Assembly: GCA_964552795.1 (NCBI GenBank)
Contig: CAZKIO010000017.1
Span: forward strand, 1 to 64,000
Direction: 5' to 3'
DNA length: 64,000 bases
Origin: JAEUHZ01 sp964552795
Lineage (GTDB): Bacteria > Planctomycetota > UBA1135 > GCA-002686595
The position numbers and the translations under genes were made by a program. The notes under the pieces were generated by a model that was not told where the DNA came from, searched no databases, and saw nothing but the letters and a program-made list of their open reading frames with translations. Positions 9,967 through 19,700 of this stretch are shown one piece after another (within the stretch, counting starts at the first letter, position 1; each line of letters opens with the position of its first letter).

Positions 9967-10232
9967 GGTGCGTGGAGGTCGTGGTCGTGGGGTCGGCCCG
10001 GCGCGGCGCGCCGCGCGGGGACGGGATCGTAGCCTCCGCGGGCGAAGGGTTGGCAGCGCAGGATGCGCCAGATCGCGAGACCGGCGCCGCGCAGCACGCC
10101 GTGGCCCTCGATCGCCTCGATGGCGTACTGGCTGCAGGTGGGCGAGAACCTGCACATGGGCGGCTTCAGCGGCGACAGGAAGCGCCGGTAGAGCCGCAGC
10201 GGCAGCACGGCGAGGGCCCGCAGGCGGCTCAC
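9963..10232 (-). CDS. yidD: Membrane protein insertion efficiency factor YidD
   Basis: The 89-residue protein has the conserved YidD core: RLYRRFLSP, CRFSPTCSQYAIEAI, HGVLRG and RILRCQPFARGGYDPVP. The family is a small amphipathic protein at the inner membrane that assists YidC-dependent insertion. The GTG start at 10232 overlaps the rnpA TGA (GTGA), and the stop overlaps the next gene (ATGA), so translation is probably coupled through three genes. In most bacteria rpmH, rnpA, yidD and yidC are adjacent; here rpmH and yidC are absent from this neighbourhood. Confidence 0.95.
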   Translation of the reverse strand: MSRLRALAVLPLRLYRRFLSPLKPPMCRFSPTCSQYAIEAIEGHGVLRGAGLAIWRILRCQPFARGGYDPVPARRAAPGRPHDHDLHAP

Positions 10233-10681
10233 GCCGTGCCTCCGCCGCCCGGGGGCGCGGCCGGGGCGCCGTCGGGCCGTCCGGCAGGCCCTTCGGCGGG
10301 CCGCTCGGCGGCGGCCTGCGCCTCGCGCCGCCGCCGCAGGGCCTTGTGGACCATCTGGACGAGCTGGCGGCGCGTCGGTTCGAGCTCCGGCACGAGCTTG
10401 GGCGCGGCCGCGATCAGCACGACGTCCAGGCCCGCGGGCAGCTCGGGGTACGCGAGGCGGAACGCCTCGCGGAACACGCGCCGCACGCGGTTGCGCCGCA
10501 CCGCGGAGCGCCAGACCGAGCGTCCGATCGAGAGCCCCAGGCGCGTCGCGGCGAGGCCGTTCTCGCGCACGACGACGACCAGGATCGACCCGCGCGCGCG
10601 CGAGCCCTCGGCGAAGGCGCGTTGGAAGTCGGCGCCGCGCACGAGGCGCATGGCGCGGGTGAAGCGGAGGCGTCGTTCCAC
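10229..10681 (-). CDS. rnpA: Ribonuclease P protein component
   Basis: This is the basic protein subunit of RNase P, which helps the catalytic RNA process pre-tRNA 5' ends. The core is clear: RRLRFTRAMRLVRGADFQRAF near the N-terminus and the RNA-binding signature around RSAVRRNRVRRVFREAFR. The tail after about residue 120 is an Ala/Pro/Gly-rich extension. The GTG at 10681 gives 150 residues and keeps the RRLRFTR segment; an ATG at 10651 would remove it, so GTG is preferred. The stop overlaps the yidD GTG. No rpmH lies upstream; instead a divergent gene starts about 70 bp away. Confidence 0.93.
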   Translation of the reverse strand: MERRLRFTRAMRLVRGADFQRAFAEGSRARGSILVVVVRENGLAATRLGLSIGRSVWRSAVRRNRVRRVFREAFRLAYPELPAGLDVVLIAAAPKLVPELEPTRRQLVQMVHKALRRRREAQAAAERPAEGPAGRPDGAPAAPPGGGGTA

Positions 10682-10751
10682 GGGGATCCCGCCGTGCGCG
10701 TCGCGCGCGCGGGGCCTAGCATGGTACGACCCCCGGACGCCCACGCAGCGC

Positions 10752-11930
10752 TTGGATCAGAGCGGACACAACTGGATCGACGGCCGCGCCGTGCCGGCGG
10801 CCGCCGGAGGCTGGTACGAGATCGATGTCGACGGCGCCCCGCTCGGCCGTTGGCCGCGTTCGTGCGCGCGCGACCTGGCCCAGGCCTGCGCGGCCGCGCG
10901 CGCGGCGGAAGCGGGCTGGCGCGGCCTGGGCGCGACCGCGCGACGCACGCGGCTCGCTCCGGCGGCCGCGGCGCTGCTGGCGCAGCCCGACCCCGGGGGC
11001 GCCGCGTCGCGCGTGCTGGAGTTCGGCGCGGCCGAGCTCGCGCGGCACCTCGAGGACCTCGAGGAAGCGCTGGGCGACGCGCTGGAGCGCGCGCTGGACC
11101 TGGACCGCTCGGCGCTGGGCGCGCGCGACGGGCCGTGCCTCCTCGCGCCGGCGTGGTCCGAGACGTGGCGCGACCCCGCGCGGCGCGTGTTCTACGCGCT
11201 GCGCGCCGGGCGCCCCGTGCTGTTCGTGCCCGACCCCGAGCTGCCGATGGTCGGCGACGCGCTGGCGCGCGCGCTCGCGGACCTGCCGCCGGGGGTCTTC
11301 CAGGTGCTGCACGACGACGGCCGCACGCTGTTGCGCGCGGCACGCGGCGACGGCGGGCTCGCCAGCCTCCATCCGGCGGGCGAGCGCGTCGCGGGCGATG
11401 CGCCGCTCGCCGCGGACGGCGACCCGCGCGCACCGTTCGAGGAGCGCCGCGCGTTGCGCCGCGGCGTGCACGCGGTCACGGCGGACGTCGACCTCGCCGA
11501 GCAGGCCTACGCGGTCGTCGAGCGCTGCGTCGGGCGCACGCACGCGCTCTCCGGATCGCGCCCCGGGCAGGTCGGGCGCGTGCTGTGCGCCGCGCGGATC
11601 TTCGCGCGCTTCAGCGCCGCGCTGCTCGCCGAGCTCGACCGGCACGCGGACGTCGCGCGCCCGCTCGCGATCGCGCGCCGCACGCAGGCGGCGACGCTGG
11701 AGCACGCCTTCGCGCTGGGCCTCGACGAGGGCGCGACGGCGATCTTCACGGGGCCGCTGCGCGAGCACCGCCTGTTCCCCGTCGTGTTCACCAACGTCGA
11801 GCCGCGCATGGGGCTCGCGCGCCTGGCGCGGCCGTGCGCGCTCCTGTGCCTCGTGCGCATCCCGCACGGCGCCGACCCGCGGGCCGTGCTCGCGCGCCTC
11901 GACGCGCGGGACCGGGAATCCGTTTCCTAG
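10752..11930 (+). pseudogene. Degenerate aldehyde dehydrogenase-fold protein (catalytic residues lost)
   Basis: The 392-residue frame aligns by eye with the ALDH superfamily: an N-terminal IDGRAVPAA segment, AARAAEAGWRGLG, an LPPGVFQVLHDDG strand-helix, then a PGQVGRVLCAARIF segment (270-284) and GATAIFTG..VVFTNVEP near the end. The catalytic Cys expected after GQx is Gly275; the nearest Cys is 279. The Glu-containing LELGG motif has been replaced by ALRRGVHAV. The cofactor-binding Lys region reads LFVPDPEL. The last roughly 100 residues of a normal ALDH are missing. No good ATG exists; TTG at 10752 is the most plausible start. It sits just upstream of lat, where a semialdehyde dehydrogenase would be expected, so I call it a decayed or repurposed copy. 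The frame is still open, so it may be expressed. Confidence 0.6.
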
Positions 11931-12140
11931 GTCGCCGCGCGGGGCGCGGCGGCGCGCCTGGACACGCGCGGGGTGGTCCCCGAGCGCCGCATCCGGCACA
12001 ATCCCAGGCTTGCAACGGCCGATGAACGGGGCTGGAACCCCCGCGGCGGCCCCGCGCTCCCCCGGGCGACCCCGGGAGCGCTCCGCGCGCCGCCGCGCAC
12101 GACCGGGCCGCCCCGCCGCGATCCCCGAAGGAAGCACGTC

Positions 12141-13466
12141 ATGATCGATCCGCGCCACGTCCACGAGGTGCTGAAGCGCCACCAACTCGCCGACGGCCTG
12201 CCCATGGTCATGGACCTGGAGAAGAGCCACGGCGCCTACCTGTTCGACGCGCGCGCCGACGTCGAGTACCTCGACTTCTTCACCTGCTTCGCGAGCTGGC
12301 CGATCGGCTACCGGCATCCGAAGATGCAGGACAAGGCCTTCCAGGAGCGCCTCCTGCTCGCGGCATTGAACAACCCGGCCAACTCGGACCTCTACACGAC
12401 GCTGCAGGCGGGGTTCGTCGAGACCTTCGCGACCAGGGTCACCCCCGAGGGCTTCCCGCACCATTTCTGGGTGTCGGGCGGCGCGCTGGCGGTCGAGAAC
12501 GCGCTCAAGGTCGCGTTCGACTGGAAGGCGCGGCGCATCGGCCTCTCCGAGATCAAGGACGACGGCGCGTCGCTGTCGGTGCTGCACTTCCGCCAGGCCT
12601 TCCACGGCCGCTCGGGCTACACGCTGAGCGTGACCAACACGGACCCGCGCAAGATCGCGCTGTTCCCCAAGTTCTGCTGGCCGCGCGTGCACAACCCGAC
12701 GATCGAGTTCGATCTCGACGGGAAGGTCGTGAACGACGTCGAGGCGGAGGAGCGCAAGGCCTGCGCCGAGATCGACGCGGCGTTCGCCGCCGGGAAGGGC
12801 CGCATCGCGGCGATCCTGATCGAGCCGATGCAGAGCGAGGGCGGCGACAACCACTTCCGCCCGCAGTTCCTGAAGCGGCTGCGCCAATACGCCGACGAGC
12901 ACGAGGCGCTGCTCGTGTACGACGAGGTGCAGACCGGCTTCTTCGGTTCGGGGAAGCCCTGGTGGTGGCAGCACGACGGCACGCGTCCGGACATCGTGGC
13001 CTTCGGCAAGAAGACGCAGGTCTGCGGCATCTACGCCGGCCCGCGCGTGGACGAGGTCGCCGACAACTGCTTCCGCCTGCCCAGCCGCATCAACTCCACG
13101 TGGGGCGGCAACCTGGCCGACATGGTGCGCGCGCAGCGCTTCATCGAGATCATCCTCGAGGACGGGCTGTGCGAGAACATCGGACGCCAGGGGGCGGCCT
13201 TCCTGGACGGCCTGCGCCAGCTCGGGAAGGACCGCGGCGGCATCAGCAACGTGCGCGGGCGCGGATCGCTGGTGGCCTTCACGCTGCCCGACCCGGCCGC
13301 GCGCAACCAGATGCTCAAGGACCTGCGCGAGAAGCGCCTCCTCGCGCTGTCGTCGGGCGAGCGCGCCATCCGCTTCCGCCTGCCGTTCGTCGTGAGCGAA
13401 CGCGAGATCCACCTCGCGCTCGAGCGCATCGCGGCGTGCCTGCCCTCGCGCCGCGTGGCGGTGTAG
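12141..13466 (+). CDS. lat: L-lysine 6-transaminase
   Basis: This PLP-dependent class III aminotransferase transfers the epsilon-amino group of lysine to 2-oxoglutarate, giving 2-aminoadipate semialdehyde (which cyclises to piperideine-6-carboxylate). The 441 residues carry LAT-specific blocks: FFTCFASWPIGYRHP, NNPANSDLYT, FWVSGGALAVENALK, IEPMQSEGGDNHF, YDEVQTGFFGSG and the PLP-lysine segment AFGKKTQVCG (Lys290/291). Length matches characterised LAT proteins. The ATG at 12141 follows GAAGGAAG. The next oxidation step would need an ALDH: the neighbour upstream is degenerate, but an intact ALDH7-type gene lies at 56249-57769. It converges with the 114-residue lipoprotein gene. Confidence 0.93.
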   Translation: MIDPRHVHEVLKRHQLADGLPMVMDLEKSHGAYLFDARADVEYLDFFTCFASWPIGYRHPKMQDKAFQERLLLAALNNPANSDLYTTLQAGFVETFATRVTPEGFPHHFWVSGGALAVENALKVAFDWKARRIGLSEIKDDGASLSVLHFRQAFHGRSGYTLSVTNTDPRKIALFPKFCWPRVHNPTIEFDLDGKVVNDVEAEERKACAEIDAAFAAGKGRIAAILIEPMQSEGGDNHFRPQFLKRLRQYADEHEALLVYDEVQTGFFGSGKPWWWQHDGTRPDIVAFGKKTQVCGIYAGPRVDEVADNCFRLPSRINSTWGGNLADMVRAQRFIEIILEDGLCENIGRQGAAFLDGLRQLGKDRGGISNVRGRGSLVAFTLPDPAARNQMLKDLREKRLLALSSGERAIRFRLPFVVSEREIHLALERIAACLPSRRVAV

Positions 13467-13483
13467 GCCGGCACCGCGGGCTT

Positions 13484-13828
13484 CTAGGGCCGGTTGCCCA
13501 GTTCGCCGCGCAGCTTCACCAGCTCGGCGGCGGCGTTCTGGGCCGTGATCTGCTCCTGCGCGCGGCGGCGGGCCTCGTCCCAAGTGAGCAGGTCGATCGG
13601 CCCGAAGTCGGCGACCTCCATCGCAGGAACGCCCTCTGCGGGCGCGGGCGCCGCGGCGGCGGGGGCCGGGTCGGCGGGCGGCGCGCTGAGCGTCGTGCGC
13701 GGCTCGGCCGGCACGGAGCCGGGGCGCGCCGTCGCCTCCGGCGAGAGACCCTGCACCGGCGCGCGCGGGTTCTCCGCGCACGCGCCGCAGAACAGGGCGC
13801 CGAGCACGAGCACCAGCCGCGCGCTCAC
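13484..13828 (-). CDS. Small Ala/Pro-rich lipoprotein of unknown function
   Basis: This 114-residue product starts at GTG 13828, which overlaps the upstream gene's TGA (GTGA). A lipoprotein signal (LVLGALFCGAC, Cys about residue 16) is followed by a low-complexity Pro/Ala linker (about 25-65) and a polar helix at the C-terminus (LTWDEARRRAQEQITAQNAA) predicted to be coiled. No known family recognised. The Pro/Ala linker and C-terminal helix suggest a tethered periplasmic protein that pairs with the upstream exported protein. Confidence 0.65.
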   Translation of the reverse strand: MSARLVLVLGALFCGACAENPRAPVQGLSPEATARPGSVPAEPRTTLSAPPADPAPAAAAPAPAEGVPAMEVADFGPIDLLTWDEARRRAQEQITAQNAAAELVKLRGELGNRP

Positions 13829-14403
13829 CGCCGCTTCCTCCGGGTCTCGCCGTCCTCTCGAGCCTCCTTGCCGACGGGCGGCGCGGCCGGCGGGCCGCCG
13901 CCGGCATCGAGCACCTTGCGCAGGCGGGCATAGTTGTCCGCGCCCAGATCGCGGCGGTAGCCGTCCATCGCCGCCTGGTAGCGTCGTTCCTGGACGGCGC
14001 GCAGGTTCGCGAGCTCGGCCAGGCTGTCCGCGCCGCCGCTCGCGCGGAACAGCTCCTCCAGCCGCTCGATGCGCGCGATGCGCTCGCGGTGCGCGCGCTC
14101 CACGTTCACCACCTGCTGCACCAGCGCCCGCGCGCGCGCCTTGGGGTCCTCGACGACGCGGCCCTCGGCGCGCACCTGCACCGCGGTCGGCGTGACCTTC
14201 TCCGGCTGGTTCGGCGCCGGGAGCTTCTGGCCGGGGCGCTCGACCACGGCGCCCTCGGTGTAGCCCAGCGCCTCCAGCTTCTGGGCGTCGCCGCCCGTCA
14301 GGGAGTCGCCCTTCCTTGCGCCGCGCTGCGCCTCCGCGGGCAGGACCGCGCACACGGCGGCGAGGGCGAGGAACGGCCAGCGCAGGCGTCGTCGGTGGGG
14401 CAT
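13825..14403 (-). CDS. Exported helical protein of unknown function
   Basis: A signal peptide (residues 1-26, ending AEAQ) leads into 166 mature residues. The segment KLEALGYTEGAVV (about 42-54) resembles the short ALGY motif seen in planctomycete exported proteins. Residues 85-160 are rich in charged and Leu residues (RERIARIERLEELF) and should form a coiled coil. The C-terminus is basic. The gene is coupled by GTGA to the small lipoprotein downstream. No family was recognised. Start ATG at 14403. Confidence 0.65.
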   Translation of the reverse strand: MPHRRRLRWPFLALAAVCAVLPAEAQRGARKGDSLTGGDAQKLEALGYTEGAVVERPGQKLPAPNQPEKVTPTAVQVRAEGRVVEDPKARARALVQQVVNVERAHRERIARIERLEELFRASGGADSLAELANLRAVQERRYQAAMDGYRRDLGADNYARLRKVLDAGGGPPAAPPVGKEAREDGETRRKRR

Positions 14404-14518
14404 CGTGGGAGCGCGGCGGGTCGGGGACCGCGCGGGCCGAGTGTAGCCCGCCGCGGGCGGCCGCGCACACGAGCCGGGCGGAGCAGGCGACCGGCGCCGG
14501 ATCGCGTCGCCGCGCGGC

Positions 14519-15619
14519 TCAGGGGGCCGGCGCGGCCCGCCGCAGACGGAGCTGGCCGCAGGCCGCGTCGCTGTCGACGCCGCGCGACCAGCGCACGGTC
14601 GCGACGAGTCCGCCGGCCTGCAGCGCCGCGCGGAAGGCGTCGACGGCCGGGCCGCGCGGGCGCCCGTAGCGGCTCTCGCTGACCGGGTTGTAGGGGATCA
14701 GGTTGACCGTGCAGCGCCGGCGCGCGAGGCGCTGCGCCAGGCGGCGCGCGTGGCCCGGGCTGTCGTTCTCGCCGGCGAGGACCACGTACTCGTAGGTCAC
14801 CTCGCGCCCGGTGTGCAGGAACCAGTCGTCGCCCGCGGCCAGCACGTCCTCGATCGGCACGCCCTTCATCGCCGGAACGAGCTCGTCGCGCTGTTCCTGG
14901 TCCGGAGTGTGCAGCGAGATCGCGAGCTGGAAGCGCGGCCGTGTCGGAGCGATGCGCCGCAGGCGGTCGGGAAAGCCGACCGTCGAGACCGTGATCTTGC
15001 GCGCGCCCAGGCCCATCTCGTCGTGCACGACGGCGAGCGCGGCCGAGAGGTTCTCGTAGTTGAGCAGGGGCTCGCCCATGCCCATCACGACGCTGCGCGC
15101 GAGCGGACCGAGCGCGGCGCCGCGGACGTACTGCTCCAGGATCTCGTGCGCAGCCAGGTTGCGCGCCAGTCCGAGCTGGCCCGACGCGCAGAACGGGCAG
15201 CCGATCGGGCAGCCGGCCTGCGTCGAGACGCACAGCGTCGCGCCGGGCGTGTCGCTGCGCTCGGGATCCAGGCCCAGCGAGGGCATGTGCACGGCCTCGA
15301 CGCTGGCCTCGCGCTGGTTCACGCGCGGGAACTCGATCAAGATCTTGGTCGTGCGGTCGGGCGCGGTGCGCCGCGCCGTCTCGCGTCCCGTGAAGACCGG
15401 CAGCGACTCCGCGAGCCGCGCGCGCAGCGGCGCCGGGAGCGAGGTCATCGCCTCGTACTCCAGGAGGCCCTTCTTCAGCACGTTCTCGCGCACGATGCGC
15501 GCGTGGAACGGCCGGCCGCCGGCCTCGACCACGGCGCGCTCGAGCTCCGCGGGTCCCAGCGCCAGCAGCGCGGGCGCGGGTCGTGCGCGCTCGCGCGCCC
15601 CCTGGTCCGCGCCGTCCAC
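14519..15619 (-). CDS. rlmN: Dual-specificity 23S rRNA/tRNA adenine-C2 methyltransferase RlmN
   Basis: This is a radical SAM methyltransferase that methylates A2503 of 23S rRNA and A37 of some tRNAs. The [4Fe-4S] ligands are in GCPIGCPFC (C137, C141, C144). The two other catalytic cysteines are present at C130 (LCVSTQ) and C354 (DAACGQL). VVMGMGEPLLNYEN and ISLHTPD are typical of the family. The GTG at 15619, two bases past the DHH gene stop, gives 366 residues, the usual size; no upstream ATG in frame makes sense. It may be translated together with the DHH gene. Confidence 0.93.
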   Translation of the reverse strand: MDGADQGARERARPAPALLALGPAELERAVVEAGGRPFHARIVRENVLKKGLLEYEAMTSLPAPLRARLAESLPVFTGRETARRTAPDRTTKILIEFPRVNQREASVEAVHMPSLGLDPERSDTPGATLCVSTQAGCPIGCPFCASGQLGLARNLAAHEILEQYVRGAALGPLARSVVMGMGEPLLNYENLSAALAVVHDEMGLGARKITVSTVGFPDRLRRIAPTRPRFQLAISLHTPDQEQRDELVPAMKGVPIEDVLAAGDDWFLHTGREVTYEYVVLAGENDSPGHARRLAQRLARRRCTVNLIPYNPVSESRYGRPRGPAVDAFRAALQAGGLVATVRWSRGVDSDAACGQLRLRRAAPAP

Positions 15620-15621
15620 GT

Positions 15622-16578
15622 TCAGCGCGCCGCGAGCAGCGAGGCGCGCAGCTTGTCGGCGACTTCCTGCGCCACGCGGCGCGCCTCGGCCAGCGACGCG
15701 GGGTTGGCGCCGCCCACGGCGCGGTGCCCGCCGCCGCCGTAGCCCTCCATGATCTCGCCGATGTGCGCGCTGCAATTCGGCTGGTTCCAGGGGTTCTCGC
15801 CGGCCGTGACGTGGAAGCCCGCGCGCGTGGGGATCACGCCGACCGAGAACGAGATCTCGGGGTGGTGGTAGAAGGCCGCGAAGCGCTCGCGGCGGATCTG
15901 GCTGGAGCTGGCGTCGAACAGCAGCACGCCGTCCCTGTTCGACTGGACGGTCGGCGGGAACTGCGACAGGGCCTTGTCGCGGTTGCGGCTGGCGCGCTGG
16001 TGCGCCTTCTCGATGTCGTCGCGGTTGGCCACGGTCTCCAGGTCGTGCTCCAGGAGCCCGGCCACGATCGTGTCCGTCCAGTCCGTCGAGGGGGCGACGG
16101 TGAGCGCGCGCGTGATGCGCAGCGCGGGCTCGTCGCCGAAGATGGCCTGCTCGACGCTGGAATAGCGCGCGGCGTCGATGACGTCCGACCACTCAGCCAT
16201 CTCGACGAAGCGCGCCGGCGGCGTGAAGCGCTGGTGCTCGCGCGCGTGCCGCAGGATCAGCGGCGGGCAGGACGGCGAGCTCTCGTCCCACAGCCAGCGG
16301 TCGCTGGGCTTGTACTGCGCGCGCAGGCCGTCGCTCAGGAACGTGGTCGGATGGTGGTCGAACCACCACTCGGCGCGCGGATGGAAGTGGAAGTCGACGA
16401 TGGCGAAGCGGCGGCCCTCCTCGAACGACAGCCAGTTCTCGCGCTGGTCGTAGTTGACGCTGCGCCAGTCGGGGTCCTCGTCGTGGCACTCCTGCAGCAC
16501 GTGCGCGAGCACCGCGGCCGCGACCATGCCGTCGAAGTCGCGGTGGTAGTGGATCCTGAGCCTGCCTCCCGGTGCCAT
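15622..16578 (-). CDS. DHH-family phosphoesterase
   Basis: The 318-residue protein has the DHH/DHHA1 layout: HYHRDFDGMVAA at the N-terminus (D14, D16), VDFHFH (D62), WWFDHHPTT (D74, H75, H76) and the C-terminal glycine-rich GYGGGGHRAVGGAN. The family cleaves phosphodiester bonds in short nucleic acids or cyclic dinucleotides using Mn2+; substrate here is not resolved. ATG at 16578 is preferred; an ATG at 16590 would add four residues. The gene lies just upstream of rlmN and is divergent from the 1196-residue peptidase gene, so 16579-16740 should hold both promoters. Confidence 0.85.
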   Translation of the reverse strand: MAPGGRLRIHYHRDFDGMVAAAVLAHVLQECHDEDPDWRSVNYDQRENWLSFEEGRRFAIVDFHFHPRAEWWFDHHPTTFLSDGLRAQYKPSDRWLWDESSPSCPPLILRHAREHQRFTPPARFVEMAEWSDVIDAARYSSVEQAIFGDEPALRITRALTVAPSTDWTDTIVAGLLEHDLETVANRDDIEKAHQRASRNRDKALSQFPPTVQSNRDGVLLFDASSSQIRRERFAAFYHHPEISFSVGVIPTRAGFHVTAGENPWNQPNCSAHIGEIMEGYGGGGHRAVGGANPASLAEARRVAQEVADKLRASLLAAR

Positions 16579-16740
16579 CGGCGTGAGCATAGCCGCAGGC
16601 GGCGCGGTCTCCAGGCCCGTGGCGCTCCGCGCGCGCCGAATCCGCCGCGAACGCGCCCCGCGGGCGCTCACGCCGCGCTCGAACGCGGTCCGCGGGCGCC
16701 GCTTGCGCCCGCGGGGCGCGCGGTGGAGACTCGCGCGAAC

Positions 16741-19700
16741 ATGCTGCCCTTCCTGGCTTGCGCGTTCTCGCTGGTCGCCGCGTTCTCGCCCGTGCCGATG
16801 CCGCCGGCGCAGGCGCCCCAGGACTTCGTCACGCGCTACTTCGAGCAGGGCGCCGCGGCGCGCGCGGCGGGGGACGCGGACGCGGCGCGCGCGGCCTGGC
16901 GGCGCGTCCTGGAATGCGAGCCGCGGCACCTGCTCGCGCTGGCGCGCCTCGCGGACCTCGAGCGCGAGCACAAGCGCCTGGACGAGGCGCTCGACCACGC
17001 CGGACGGTTCCTCGCGATCTGGCGCCACCTGCAGGAGCGGCCGCAGGCGCTGTTCGAGACGCAGCGCCAGCTCGCCGCCTTCGCGGCCGAGGCCGATCCG
17101 CTGCGCCGCCGTCTCGACACGTTGCGCCGCGACTACGTCGGGCGGCTGCTCAAGCTGGCCAACGAGCAGATGGACCACCTGGCGTGGCACTCGGCGCGCG
17201 CGATGCTGCTGGAAGCGCAGACGACCGATCCCGAGCACCCCGACCTCGCGGCGGGCCTGGCGCGCATCGGCAAGGAGGGCGGGAACGAGCTGGCGGTCGA
17301 GGACGAGACCGGCGGCGTCGATCCGCTGGCCGGCGTCACGCCGGAGTGGATCGCGAAGAACGACCCGCTCCACAGCGAGTGGGACAAGGCCTGGGAGCTC
17401 TCGACCGAACACTACCGCATCAAGACCAACGCCGGGTACCGCGTGCTGAAGACGGTGGCGACGGCGATGGAGCAGGTGCAGGTCTTCTACCGCATCTTCC
17501 ACCAGTACAAGACCAAGGGCGAATCGGTGCCCGTGGCCAACGTCCTGATCTTCAAGAACCGCGAGGAGTACAAGACGCTCGGCAACCAGCCGGTGGAGTG
17601 GGCCGGCGGGCACTGGGATGGCACCAACGTCGTGACCTACGACTCGCGCTCCGATCCGGGCGCGGGCCTGGGCGGCATGCTCGACACGCTGTTCCACGAG
17701 GCCAGCCACCAGTACACGACGCTGTGCGGCGGCGGCGCGGTGCCGGCGTGGCTCAACGAGGGCATGGCCAGCTTCTTCGAGGGCACGCAGCTCCTGTCGA
17801 ACGGCAAGCTGGCCTGGAACCTGGTCGTGCCGGGACGCCTGTACCCGCTGGTGACCGAGCTGAAGGGCCAGAGCCCGAACCGCTTGGCGAAGGTGATCCG
17901 CGGCGAGGTCGAGGACTACCGCGTGTACTACCCCTGGGGCTGGGGGATCGTCTACTACCTCTACAACGCGGAGAACGACGACGGACGGCTCCTGTACCGC
18001 CACCTGATGCGCGAGTACTTCCAGGAGTATCACAAGACCGATCACGAGGGCCGCTTCACCGAGTTCTTCGTGACGCGCGCCCAGGTCCCGGGCGTCGCGT
18101 CGCTGGACGTGTTCGAGCAGCGCTGGAAGGCGTGGATCCTGGCGCTGGAGGACGAGGACAAGGGCCTCGCCGATGCGGCGCGGCGCGACGAGCAGCGCGG
18201 CGACCGGCAGATGCTGCAGAACGACGTGGCGCGCGCGATCGAGCTGTACGAACGTTCCTTGAAGCGCGAGCCCGATCACCCCGAGGTGCTGTGGAAGCTG
18301 GCCGCGGCGCTGGAACGCGACAAGCAGGGCGACCGCGCCGCCGGGACGCTGCGCCAGTGGATGGCGGTCACGCTGCCGCGCGCCGACGAACCCGATCCGG
18401 CCGCGGATCGCCGCGCGGAGGCCGTGCAGCGGATCGCGAAGCTCGACACGAGCGCCAGGCGCCTGGCCGAGATGCGCGCGCGCTTCCACGGCGACTCGAT
18501 CGGCATGGCGAAGGAGTACGACAAGCTGGGGTTCCCGCGCCTCGCGCTGCGCGTCCTGCGCGGCCCGGCGACGGCGCAACCGCCCAGCGCCGAGGCGCGC
18601 GCCCTGTACTTCGACGTGCAGGACCGGAGCGGCGTGACGCTCGAGACCTGGCGCCTGCTGTTCGACGAGCGCACGCTCAAGGGCTTCTACGGCGGCGGCG
18701 AGAGCGACTTCAAGGTCGTCGACGGCGTGATCGAGGCCACGATCACGGGCGACGCGGACGTCGGCCGGGCGCCGTCGACCGGCGTCGACGCCGGCACGGG
18801 CCGCGCGAAGAAGGACGGCCTGTTCGCGTTCCGGCGCCTCTTCGTGGACGTCGAACCGGCGGGCGACTGGTCGCTGCAGGCGGAGGTCGAGATCCCCGCC
18901 GGCGGCACGCTGGGCGGCCTGTGCTTCGGCAAGAAGGGCGACGGGTTGTTCCACGGCATCGCGCTGCTGCCGCAGGGCTACTGCGACCTGGGCTCGTTCG
19001 GCACCGACGGCAAGACGCTCTTGCGCACGCAGGCCAAGGTCGGAAGCGGCTGGCACGTCGTGCGCATGGAGGTCGCCGGCACGCGCCTCGTCGTGCACCT
19101 CGACGGGCAGCAGGTCCTGGAATGGCTGTTCGACTCGCGCGCCGCCGTGCAGGGCGATTTCGGACTCCTCGCGGGCGTCGGCACCGCGCGGTTCCGCGAG
19201 ATCCGGCTCCTGGAGTTCGATCCCAGCCTGCCGCGCCGCACCGCGATCGGACGCCGCCGCGCCGCGAGCCCGGACGAGGCGGATGCGCGAAAGCCGCTGG
19301 AGCGCGCCCCGCCGGGGCAGACGAGCTACCTGAACGACGTGCCGCCGCTCCTGGCGACGCAGGGCTGGATCGGCGCGGCGCCCGGCGGCGGCGACCTCGA
19401 GAGGCTGCGGTTCTGGCCGTGCGTGCTGGTGTTCTGGACGACGTACCAGGAGAAGGCCGTGCCGCTCCTGCCCGGACTCACGCGCCTCGCCGCGACGCAC
19501 GCGGACCTCGCGATCCCGATCCTCCTGCTCACCAACGAGAAGCGCGAGGACGTCGAGGCCTGGCTGAAGGACCATCCCGTGCCGTTCCCGATCGGCTACG
19601 ACAACACGAACCGGGTGTTCGGCGACTACGCGATCGCCAAGGTGCAGTTGCCGCACGCCAAGCTCATCGGCCTCGACGGGCGCGTCGCCTGGGAGGGCAA

